Assembly: GCA_964371655.1 (NCBI GenBank)
Contig: CAYJOD010000051.1
Coordinates: 1 to 43,408 of the forward strand
Reading direction: 5' to 3'
Origin: CAZGSN01 sp964371655
GTDB taxonomy: Bacteria > Desulfobacterota > Binatia > HRBIN30
DNA length: 43,408 bases
The notes under the pieces were generated by a model. The model had not been told where the DNA came from. It ran no database searches and worked only from the letters and a program-made list of their open reading frames with translations. The first letter of the stretch is position 1; every line of letters begins with the position of its first letter. Positions 7,716-14,831 of this stretch are shown here, piece after piece. Both the position numbers and the translations under genes were made by a program.

Positions 7716-10436
7716 ATGCGCCGATGTATTTGGGTTGGTGCGCGTCGGACCGGATGGACTACACACACGACGTCGCTTAGATGGTTGCATCTTTCAGATT
7801 TCCACGTTGGCAAAGATCACTACGGCCAACGAAAGATGTTTCGTGCCATTCTCGAACACGTCCAGTCGCGCATCGCTGTTGGTCGTGAGCCGAATTTTGT
7901 CTTCTTGACGGGCGACGTCGCGAACGCCGGGAAGCCTACAGAGTACGAGATGTTCGGTGAGGAGTTTTTGCTTCCATTGTTTGAGCTGCTGGGTCCGGCG
8001 CATGATCGCCGCCTTTATTGTGTTCCGGGGAATCACGATGTCGATCGGGCGAAGGCCCCGTTCGTCTCGCGCGAAGTCGTCATCCGTCGCGCTCCGAATT
8101 TTCTAGATCCAACAGCAGAGGGTCTTTCTCACCGCAAACACGTGTTGCCGCGCTTCGAAGCGTTTATCAACGGCGACCTTACGGTTGACGCGGGTCACTG
8201 GTTGGCCTCAGAAGCGGGAATATTTACCGACTTTCGCAAGGTTGGCGAACTGGGTGTAGGTATTGTCGGCGTAAACAGTGCGTGGCATTCCCAAGATGAT
8301 GACGACTTCGGCAACCTTGCCCCGGGGGCCGATCTGCTCGAGTCGGCATTGCACAAGCTCGAATCAGCGAACGTCGTGCTGGTCTTGGGACACCATCCTC
8401 TCGAATGGCTCGCACCGACCGACGCGCACAGCATGCGGACTGTCCTTGCCCGTCACAAAGCCATCTACCTCCATGGTCACTATCATCGGACCGAAACAAG
8501 GCTTGAGTATGCAACTGGACATCTGTTTCGCACCTTCCAGGCCGGTGCGTGTTTCCAGGCGCGTGATGATGAGAAGTGGCAGAACAGACTGCTCTGGTGC
8601 GAATTGGACTGGCCGGGCCAGGTTATTATGGCAGAGCCGTTCGCATGGGTTGAACTCGATCGAGAGTGGCGAGTCGATGGCCGCGCATTTCCAGAACTCA
8701 ATCGCCTTCCAGACCAAGCGCGCTGGGCCTTCCCGCTTCCGGGTGTCAGCGATGTCGATTCGCCAAGGCTAAAGTCCCGCCCCGTGCTCGATGCGGGCTG
8801 GGAAGTAGTGGACCGACGAGGGCTGCTCGACCGCGCCCGTCCTGTCTCAGACGAGGAAATCATAAAGTTCTTCGATGGCAGGGTTCCAGATTGGCCGCTC
8901 GCGCTGTCGGCACGGGTGCCCCGGCGTACAATCGTTGCGGAAACGGTTCAGCGACTGCGCCACGCCCCAACAACTAAAGGGCCGACGCTTTGCGCCCTGC
9001 TCGGGGCCGGTGGCGAGGGTAAGACGACGGCAACTATTCAGGTGGCGGCGGCGCTGCTTCAAGAAGACATCGTAGACGTTCTGTTGTGCCGTACGTCCAG
9101 TAGCGCTCGGTTGGACCCGTCACTCCTCCACCGCATCGGTAAGCAGCGTATCGCGGTGGTTGCAGACGATGCGCACAATCTGGTGCCAGTCGTCCGCGAG
9201 GCATGGTCTGTGCCGCGAACGGTTCATGACGGAGTCATATACCTGTTCTGCTCACGGGATACGGATTGGATCGCAAGCGGTGGAGCGAACGTCGACTGGC
9301 CGACGATTTGCAGTTTACACAAGGTTAAGCTCCGCGGTCTCTCCAAACAAGACGCCGAGATGGTAGTCGCAGCCTGGCGCGAATTTGGCGACCGCGGGCT
9401 CGGCAACCTTCAAGGTCTGCCTCCGCATATCGCCTTGGAGAAGTTATTACAGCAGGCACGTGAGGAGGCGCATTTCGAGGAGGGTGCCTTTCTAGGGGCG
9501 CTGCTCCGGACTCGAATCGGCCAGGGTCTTCGCGAGCATGTTAGGTTGCTTCTCGAGAGATTTGAGCACCGGACGGGCGCCAAACACCGCCGACTGATCG
9601 ACGCCTTTGCTTACATTTGTGCGGTTCACTCAGAAGGCCTCGACATCCTGACGGATGAGATTTTGGCCTGGACTCTAGGGGTCTCGGTTGCCGACCTCAG
9701 GCGAAATGTCATTGTCCCGCTGGGGGACGAAGCCGCTGCGACAGCTCATGGAAACCTAGTCGTGAGTCGGCACCGCGAGATTGCGCGCGAGGCGGTCGCA
9801 ATTCTGACAGAGGAAAAGGGCTATTCCCTTGCAGACTTGTTTCAGGACTTGCTCCTTGCAGCGGACAGAGCCGCAAATGAAGGTTGCTTCGTGATCAAGC
9901 TGCGCGAATGGCGGTACGGGCTATGCGACCATTTTCTGTCAGCCCACCGATACGATATGGCCCAACGTCTCGCGGCTGGATTGGTGAACCAAAACCCGAA
10001 CAATCCATTTTTTGCGACAAAATTTGCGCAGACGCTGCGCTTAGCGGGGCAAGCTGCCGACGCAGAGGAGACAATGGCGGAGGCACTCTTGCGCGTCACG
10101 CTAGCGCGCGATGGAACGAGAACATTTTACTATGAATGGGCAAAAGATTGTCTACAAGCAGGACATCCCGCCCTCGCTGCGTGGCTTGCAGGCGTCGGGC
10201 TTGCCGATCTCGAAGGCGTGCCACTTGTCAGCGAGAATTTCAGGGGTGCGATGAACACGCTGGAAGCGGCAGCGACCAAACTCGGGGAGGCGGCGGCGAT
10301 CGCTACACCAGATGGAATTGAATCTTTCGTAAGAAGGGCCTGGCAAGTTCGCGAGCGGGATTTGCCATCACCTGTGCCTATTCCTGCCGATTTGCGATTC
10401 GATCTGTTCCGGAGTTGGTGGACCAAAGACCAGTAA
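7716..10436 (+). CDS. Calcineurin-like phosphoesterase / P-loop NTPase / TPR-like fusion, STAND-type candidate defence protein
   Basis: About 906 residues in three parts. (1) Metallophosphoesterase at about 20-330, with metal-site motifs LSDFHVG (~26), LTGDVANAG (~64), VPGNHDVD (~103), GHHPLEW (~225) and LHGHYHR (~251). (2) NTPase at about 380-700, with Walker A GAGGEGKTT (~430) and a Walker B-like AVVADDAH (~480). (3) Helical repeats resembling TPRs at about 740-840 (AQRLAAGLVNQNPNN, KFAQTLRLAGQAADAEE). This effector-switch-sensor layout is typical of STAND/NACHT conflict proteins, so a role in phage defence is inferred, not shown. The frame is open from 7521, but the first 65 codons look non-conserved. 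ATG 7716 places the phosphoesterase motif near the N-terminus, as usual for the fold. Base composition looks less GC-rich than the flanking housekeeping genes, hinting at transfer. Confidence 0.8.
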   Translation: MRRCIWVGARRTGWTTHTTSLRWLHLSDFHVGKDHYGQRKMFRAILEHVQSRIAVGREPNFVFLTGDVANAGKPTEYEMFGEEFLLPLFELLGPAHDRRLYCVPGNHDVDRAKAPFVSREVVIRRAPNFLDPTAEGLSHRKHVLPRFEAFINGDLTVDAGHWLASEAGIFTDFRKVGELGVGIVGVNSAWHSQDDDDFGNLAPGADLLESALHKLESANVVLVLGHHPLEWLAPTDAHSMRTVLARHKAIYLHGHYHRTETRLEYATGHLFRTFQAGACFQARDDEKWQNRLLWCELDWPGQVIMAEPFAWVELDREWRVDGRAFPELNRLPDQARWAFPLPGVSDVDSPRLKSRPVLDAGWEVVDRRGLLDRARPVSDEEIIKFFDGRVPDWPLALSARVPRRTIVAETVQRLRHAPTTKGPTLCALLGAGGEGKTTATIQVAAALLQEDIVDVLLCRTSSSARLDPSLLHRIGKQRIAVVADDAHNLVPVVREAWSVPRTVHDGVIYLFCSRDTDWIASGGANVDWPTICSLHKVKLRGLSKQDAEMVVAAWREFGDRGLGNLQGLPPHIALEKLLQQAREEAHFEEGAFLGALLRTRIGQGLREHVRLLLERFEHRTGAKHRRLIDAFAYICAVHSEGLDILTDEILAWTLGVSVADLRRNVIVPLGDEAAATAHGNLVVSRHREIAREAVAILTEEKGYSLADLFQDLLLAADRAANEGCFVIKLREWRYGLCDHFLSAHRYDMAQRLAAGLVNQNPNNPFFATKFAQTLRLAGQAADAEETMAEALLRVTLARDGTRTFYYEWAKDCLQAGHPALAAWLAGVGLADLEGVPLVSENFRGAMNTLEAAATKLGEAAAIATPDGIESFVRRAWQVRERDLPSPVPIPADLRFDLFRSWWTKDQ

Positions 10437-10853
10437 TGAACTCGACAGGAGGTTCCCTGGCCCCAAACGCGGGCTACCAATCCGGCTGCAGGCGACCGGC
10501 GGAGGGAGCCGGTTCACACTGGGGCTACCCCTGAGCCGGGGTGTTAGGTCGAGACACGAGACACTCCGGGGGCACGTAGGAGCATATTCCACGTTAGCCT
10601 TCTACGAGCGTCCAACGTGAGATCATTGGATCCATCGGTTAAACGATGCTCGTTGCGCAGCAAGTATTGCTGACCTTGCTGAACGACCGGCCCCACGCCG
10701 CGCTCCCCAATGCAGTCGACAATGTTCCCTGCTGCTTCTCGTCAGAAAGAGGCGCCGGTACTTGTCGTGAGCCGACCTGAGGCGGCCTAAGCCTCGGCGC
10801 ATCGGTGGGCCGTGCACTTGCCGCCGCGGGAGCGTAGGCGTAATTGTTGGCGT
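10437..10853. other. Intergenic, no convincing gene
   Basis: No open frame on either strand has a recognisable domain or a good ribosome binding site. The interval contains short GC hairpins (for example the GAGGC/GCCTC stem at about 10781-10797) but no clear terminator or promoter. Confidence 0.5.
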
Positions 10854-11069
10854 ATGCCAAGCGTGAGTCTGAGGGCCCACTATGACGGCGAGCGCATCCA
10901 GCTCGATGAGCCGTTCGATCTTCCACCGGACGTGCCTCTTCTCGTGACCGTGCTGCCGCCTGAGGCGGAAGACGATCGAACCGCCTGGACCGCGGCCGCT
11001 ACGCGGGCTTTGGCGCGTGCGTTTGGAGAAGGAGAGCCCGAGTACACCGCGGATGACATCAAGCAATGA
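10854..11069 (+). CDS. Antitoxin-like small protein upstream of a MazF/PemK remnant
   Basis: 71 residues. The N-terminal pattern VSLRAHYDGERIQLDEPF-DLPP-VPLLVTVLP is the one I know from short antitoxin-family proteins encoded just before MazF/PemK-like toxins. The C-terminal half (ALARAFGEGEPEYTADDIKQ) also fits. The ATG at 10854 is preferred to an in-frame upstream ATG at 10812 because conservation begins with MPSVSLRAHY. The TGA overlaps the toxin start (ATGA), as usual for such pairs. Since the partner toxin is truncated, this antitoxin may be an orphan. Confidence 0.7.
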   Translation: MPSVSLRAHYDGERIQLDEPFDLPPDVPLLVTVLPPEAEDDRTAWTAAATRALARAFGEGEPEYTADDIKQ

Positions 11070-11314
11070 AGGAAGGTGATGTCGTCCTTGCGCCGCTGCC
11101 GCAGGCAGACGGGCAGGTCAAGAACCGACCTGCGATTGTCCTGCGCACGATGCCGCCGTTCGGAGACTTTCTCGTCTGTGGCGTCAGCACCCAGCTACAG
11201 CAGGAAGTTGCTGGGTTCGACGATCCGATCGGACCGAATGATCCAGACTTTGTGGCAACCGGGCTCAAGGCTCCGTCGATCATTCTGGAGACATGGCATG
11301 AACACTGTGGTTAG
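11066..11314 (+). CDS. MazF/PemK-family endoribonuclease, C-terminally truncated
   Basis: 82 residues. The N-terminal two thirds follow the MazF/PemK family: GDVVLAPLPQADGQVKNRPAIVLR, then FGDFLVCGVSTQL and the GLKAPSI segment. Family members normally continue with an IRLGxLAVLP-like strand and 25-30 further residues. Here the reading switches after APSI to ILETWHEHCG and stops, and the downstream DUF2442 gene starts inside this tail. The simplest explanation is a deletion that removed the toxin's C-terminus, leaving an inactive remnant. It is translationally coupled to the antitoxin-like gene (ATGA). Confidence 0.75.
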   Translation: MKEGDVVLAPLPQADGQVKNRPAIVLRTMPPFGDFLVCGVSTQLQQEVAGFDDPIGPNDPDFVATGLKAPSIILETWHEHCG

Positions 11315-11645
11315 CAGCGAACCCCGGATCGAAGAGCTTCGTGTCACCAAAGACGAAATCGTCGCGCAGCTCGCGGATGGTCGGGTGATTAGCGTGCCGC
11401 TGGCGTGGTCGTGGCGACTTGCCGATGCAACCCCGGCCCAGCGCGCAAACTTCCGACTCATTGGGGCCGGCCAAGGTGTCCATTGGCCGGACGTCGACGA
11501 AGACATCAGCGTCGAAGGTTTGCTGCACGGAACACCGGCGCGCCGCTCGCAAGCAAGACCCGCGGCGGCGGCTCCGCGCACGGCTCGCCACGAGTCGTCC
11601 GCCAAGCGCACGCATGCGGCGCCCAAGCGAGCCGCGCGTGGCTGA
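11298..11645 (+). CDS. DUF2442 domain protein
   Basis: 115 residues. The DUF2442 core spans about 10-75: VTKDEIVAQLADGRVISVPL, then WRLADATPAQRANF, IGAGQGVHWPDVDEDISVEG and LLHGTP. An Ala/Arg-rich basic tail follows (about 76-115). The family has no established biochemical function. It is often found beside DUF4160 proteins in small, possibly toxin-antitoxin-like pairs, but no DUF4160 gene is present here and the upstream neighbour is a truncated MazF. The ATG at 11298 has a purine-rich CTGGAGA just before it and overlaps the end of the toxin remnant by 17 bases. Confidence 0.8.
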   Translation: MNTVVSSEPRIEELRVTKDEIVAQLADGRVISVPLAWSWRLADATPAQRANFRLIGAGQGVHWPDVDEDISVEGLLHGTPARRSQARPAAAAPRTARHESSAKRTHAAPKRAARG

Positions 11646-11879
11646 GTACCGATTCACGGACTACTTCGAGAAGGAAGTTCTACGGAAGCGTCCCTACCTG
11701 CGAAGGGAGTGGTGCGTCCGAGTCGTCGAGAACCCGATTCGTTTCGAGCCACAAGAGATGAATCGCTATCGCTTCTGGGGTGAGATCGAAGAACTTGAGG
11801 GAGGTTCTTGAGGGTCGTCACGCTGGAAGACGGGATCACGATTCACAACGCGTTCCCAGATCGGGGGTTCAAGCCATGA
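11638..11879 (+). pseudogene. DUF4258-like small protein gene with a frameshift
   Basis: From GTG 11638 the frame reads YRFTDYFEKEVLRKRPYL, then EWCVRVVENPIR and YRFWGEIEEL, and stops at 11811 after GGS. In the next frame the same domain continues without a break as RFLRVVTLEDGITIHNAF-PDRGFKP and ends at 11877-11879, overlapping the DUF2283 ATG as ATGA. That overlap is what an intact gene would show, so the two halves were one gene of about 80 residues. An indel in the purine run near 11796-11804 split it. Genes of this type often sit before DUF2283 and may be toxin-like. This could be a real mutation, a sequencing error, or recoding. Confidence 0.75.
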
Positions 11880-12094
11880 AACCGAACTATCACCCAGAAA
11901 CCGACTCGCTATACATCGACCTATCGGAGCACGTCAGCGTCCAGAGCCGTGAGATATCTGAAGGCGTGGTGCTTGATTACGACGCCGCTGGCAATCTTGC
12001 CGGAATCGACATCGACAACGCCAGCACCAAGGTCGATCTGCGTCGACTCACTGTGAGCAAGCTGCCCGCGTCAATCGAAACAATCACTGGCTAA
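11876..12094 (+). CDS. DUF2283 family protein
   Basis: 72 residues with the DUF2283 layout: NYHPETDSLYIDL near the start, VVLDYDAAGNLAGIDIDNAS in the middle. Function unknown. The family is usually the second gene of a pair with a DUF4258-like protein, and that arrangement is preserved here (ATGA overlap with the frameshifted gene). If the upstream gene is dead, this may be an orphan partner. Confidence 0.85.
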   Translation: MKPNYHPETDSLYIDLSEHVSVQSREISEGVVLDYDAAGNLAGIDIDNASTKVDLRRLTVSKLPASIETITG

Positions 12095-12186
12095 CCACGC
12101 GTTCGGAATCGCACCACTAAACCCTTCGACAACCGAGTCTTGTTGTTCGCGGGCGCCGGGATTAAGAGACCTGCGTAAGCAACGCG

Positions 12187-12378
12187 ATGGCGAAAAAGGA
12201 GCTGCGCAAGAAGATCCGCACCTTGGAGCAGCGCATTCGCGAACATGGAACCAAGATCCTCATGGAACGTGCCACAGGCCAACCGGACCATGGGCGCATC
12301 CGCCACTGGGAAACTGAGATCAAGGCGTTTCGCGACGGTATCAATCGTGCGCGCAGGCGTCTCGGAGAAGTGAAATGA
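12187..12378 (+). CDS. Small basic helical protein of unknown function
   Basis: 63 residues, highly charged, predicted to be almost entirely helical with heptad-like spacing (KKELRKKIRTLEQRI, HWETEIKAFRDGI). No family recognised. Its stop overlaps the next start codon as ATGA, which supports both as real genes. No strong ribosome binding site is visible before the ATG. Confidence 0.6.
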   Translation: MAKKELRKKIRTLEQRIREHGTKILMERATGQPDHGRIRHWETEIKAFRDGINRARRRLGEVK

Positions 12379-12611
12379 AGAAGACGGCTCAACTGGTGAA
12401 GGGCCAGCGCATCGATCCGGTCGAGAGCGAACTAGCCGAGCTCGGTGAGGAGTGCGCGCGAGTCTTGCTCCTCTTACAACGGCTTGCCAAGACACGGGCC
12501 GAGGGACAGCCCGTCAGTGACGTGCTCGGCGAGCTCAGCGCCACCGTCTTGCATCTGCACGCCCATACCAAAGGGTTCGATGAGCTCATCGACGACCTCG
12601 CGTCGGACTGA
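12375..12611 (+). CDS. Small acidic helical protein of unknown function
   Basis: 78 residues, acidic and helical (ELAELGEECARVLLLLQRL, HAHTKGFDELIDDLASD). No family recognised. It is translationally coupled to the preceding basic protein. A basic/acidic pair with a 4-base overlap at the end of a small-gene toxin-antitoxin-like cluster could be another two-component module, but this is only a guess from layout and charge. Confidence 0.6.
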   Translation: MKKTAQLVKGQRIDPVESELAELGEECARVLLLLQRLAKTRAEGQPVSDVLGELSATVLHLHAHTKGFDELIDDLASD

Positions 12612-12664
12612 GGGCCTGTAAGAAAGTCACCGGGCTGGAGCTGTGCGCAGCCCTCAAGCCCAGG

Positions 12665-12812
12665 TAGTGGGTCATTTTGATTCTTGCTCGTTGTCATCCC
12701 GAGCGAAGCGAGGGATCTGCGGTGGAATATCGTGCCCATCGTGGCCGATGGAAGATTCCTCGCCGCGGAAATTGCGACGGCTCGGAATGACAATCAAACT
12801 GACCCACGACCC
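12665..12812. repeat. Foldback element of the ATCCCGAGCGAAGCGAGGG type
   Basis: Left arm 12665-12718 (GTGGGTCATTTTGATT...TGTCATCCCGAGCGAAGC) pairs with right arm 12753-12812 (CGGCTCGGAATGACAAT... ACTGACCCACGAC). Together they form an imperfect inverted repeat of about 148 bp. This type of MITE-like foldback is widespread in uncultured GC-rich genomes. It occupies most of the 12612-13007 gap. Confidence 0.8.
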
Positions 12813-12895
12813 AAGCCCAACACAGCTTCGGCTTCGTGCAAGGTGTGCCGTCGTTGCTTTCTGATCTGGTTCGACGAGGCAGCCCTAGCGGCCTT

Positions 12896-12934
12896 CCGCA
12901 TCGAGCCGCACGCTGTTAGTGCGGCTCGATGCGG
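12896..12934 (-). terminator. Strong hairpin after hpnH (candidate terminator)
   Basis: A perfect 16-bp stem with a 7-base loop, CCGCATCGAGCCGCAC pairing with GTGCGGCTCGATGCGG, starts 73 bases past the hpnH stop. No T-run follows on the minus strand. It could be a 3'-end stabilising hairpin or a Rho-assisted end rather than a classic intrinsic terminator. Confidence 0.5.
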
Positions 12935-13007
12935 TGACCGGTTGCGATCTTCTCCCTGCCCCCGGCCGGCACAACCGTCCCCGACACTCTTCCGATACGT
13001 AAACGCG

Positions 13008-14006
13008 CTAACCGAGGAAGTTCCACTTCGCCATCGTCATCAGATCGCCGGGCTGTTCGCCGAGCTTGCGGACGACGGAGGCTTCGAAGCCGGAGTGCAT
13101 CAGACAGTTCTGACACTTTGGATCCTGGCGGCTCTCCCAGTAGCTCCAGTCGACTCCCTCCCAGAACTCCTTCCAGGTTTTGTAGTAGCCGCCTTCGATC
13201 AGGTAGCAGGGGCCTTTCCAGCCTTTCGGCGTACGCGTCGGATTCCCCCACGGTGTGCACGGGTATTCGCGCTGGCCGGCGGCGAACTCCAGGAACAGCG
13301 GCGTCGAGTACAGGCGGTACTTCTTCGAGAGCTCGATGATGCGTTTGAACTTCTGGTGGATCTCGTTCTTGTAGAGGAAGTGGTCCTCTTTGATCTTCTC
13401 GTAATGATAGCCGGGAGAGAGAAGAATCCCGTTTACGCCGATGCCGGTCAGGAACGCGCACATCTCTTCGATCTCTTCGATCGAGGTCTCGCGATACACG
13501 GTCGTGTTCGTACACATCGAATAGCCGCGGCGCTTGCCTTCCTTGATCATCTCCACCGCTTTGTCGAAGACGCCGGCGCGGTCGACGACGAAGTCGTGCG
13601 TGCTCTTCATGCCGTCGAGGTGGACGTTGATGGACAAGCGCTTGTGCGGCTTGCCCTTCTGGTAGAAGCGGTCGAGCAGGATGCCGTTGGTGCATAGATA
13701 GATGTGGCGCTTGCGTGCGATGATGGCTTCGACGAGCCGCGGCAGCTCCGGGTAGATCGTCGGCTCACCGCCGCAGATCGACACCACCGGCGTGCCGGCT
13801 TCGTCCACCGCCTGCAGACACTCGTCGAGCCCGAGGCGATCTTTGAGGTCGCCGTTGTAACGCTCGGGCGAGCAGCCGAGACAAGCGAGATTGCAGGTGT
13901 GCAGCGGCTCGAGCATGAGCACGTACGGGTAACGTTGGTTGCCGTGGCGCCAGTTCTTGAGCTGCCACTTCACCATGTCGGTGGTGATGTGTAGGGGAAA
14001 ACGCAT
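13008..14006 (-). CDS. hpnH: Hopanoid biosynthesis radical SAM protein HpnH (adenosylhopane synthase)
   Basis: Radical SAM enzyme that joins the 5'-deoxyadenosyl group of SAM to hopene (diploptene), giving adenosylhopane, the first step of the extended C35 side chain. 332 residues. The iron-sulfur cluster motif C-x3-C-x2-C is in HTCNLACLGC near residue 37-44. The SAM-binding GGEP lies near residue 79. The C-terminal C-x2-C (PKCQNCLMHSGF) is also typical of the HpnH/DUF3463 group. ATG 14006 follows a CGGAG ribosome binding site. It is the last gene of the operon, 15 bases after hpnG. Confidence 0.95.
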   Translation of the reverse strand: MRFPLHITTDMVKWQLKNWRHGNQRYPYVLMLEPLHTCNLACLGCSPERYNGDLKDRLGLDECLQAVDEAGTPVVSICGGEPTIYPELPRLVEAIIARKRHIYLCTNGILLDRFYQKGKPHKRLSINVHLDGMKSTHDFVVDRAGVFDKAVEMIKEGKRRGYSMCTNTTVYRETSIEEIEEMCAFLTGIGVNGILLSPGYHYEKIKEDHFLYKNEIHQKFKRIIELSKKYRLYSTPLFLEFAAGQREYPCTPWGNPTRTPKGWKGPCYLIEGGYYKTWKEFWEGVDWSYWESRQDPKCQNCLMHSGFEASVVRKLGEQPGDLMTMAKWNFLG

Positions 14007-14021
14007 AGGGTACTCCGAGCT

Positions 14022-14831
14022 TCAATTTTGGATTGATGTGGAAGGATGTAAACCGAACCAGGCCGCGAAGAAGCGATCCAAGCTGCGCTGCGCGGCTTGC
14101 ATCATGCGCTGCATCGCCAGCAAGTTGGAGAGCGCTCCGGAATTGGTTGCGACATACTTGGCCAGGGCGAACGGCTTCACTGCGCCGGTAGCTGGATCAA
14201 TGAACTTGCCGTCGGCGCCGAGCTCCGTGTCGGCGCCATCGAGGATGGAACGTAGGGCGACGTAAGGTGTCCGCGTCGCGGCAGCACAGGCGGCAATTGC
14301 GGCGCCCTCCATCTCAACGGCAATGTTGCCCTTCGCGGCCGCCAGGCGCTTGGATTCAGAGGTCGAGAGAGCCTGCTCGACACACAACATCGGACCGCGA
14401 TGTACAGTCAGGCCGCTCTGAGTCGCCACCGTATGGACTCGATCGCTCAAAGACAGATCGGTCACGAACTGCTCTCCCGTCGCCGCGCTTACTGCCAGGG
14501 TCGCGATGACGACGTCTCCGGATGCAGCATGAGAGCTGAGGCCGCCGGCGCAGCCGGTCGAGATGAAGGCGTCGAAGTGTTCTGACGAGGTCAGCGCCGT
14601 TACCGCCTCATGCGCATTTCGCGGGCCCACCCCCGTCTTCATGACCACCACGTCACCGCACAACGTCCGCGCCCGCCAAATCGTGAAGTTGCCGATACGC
14701 TCGCGCCGCACCTGCTGCAAATGGCGCAGCAGCGGGCGGCACTCCCACGGCATCGCGGCGAATACGGCAACACGCGCTGCGGATGTGGGATTGACGGCAT
14801 CCAACCTTTTTTCAACCTGCACCGACGGCAT
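14022..14831 (-). CDS. hpnG: Hopanoid-associated phosphorylase HpnG
   Basis: Nucleoside-phosphorylase-fold enzyme that removes adenine from adenosylhopane to give (phospho)ribosylhopane. 269 residues from ATG 14831. The fold's landmarks are VAVFAAMPWECRPLL at the N-terminus, MKTGVGPRNA, FISTGCAGGLS, the nucleoside/phosphate-site region VEMEGAAIA, and LRSILDGAD. The frame is open further upstream to 14990, but that region is the antisense of the hpnE C-terminus and looks non-conserved. Met MPSVQVEK gives a 20-base overlap with hpnE. The C-terminal roughly 50 residues are variable. Confidence 0.9.
   Translation of the reverse strand: MPSVQVEKRLDAVNPTSAARVAVFAAMPWECRPLLRHLQQVRRERIGNFTIWRARTLCGDVVVMKTGVGPRNAHEAVTALTSSEHFDAFISTGCAGGLSSHAASGDVVIATLAVSAATGEQFVTDLSLSDRVHTVATQSGLTVHRGPMLCVEQALSTSESKRLAAAKGNIAVEMEGAAIAACAAATRTPYVALRSILDGADTELGADGKFIDPATGAVKPFALAKYVATNSGALSNLLAMQRMMQAAQRSLDRFFAAWFGLHPSTSIQN

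Noticed and set aside
12684..13697. 337-codon plus-strand open frame from the foldback repeat into hpnH
   Set aside because: Starts in the repeat and runs antisense to hpnH; composition typical of a shadow frame.
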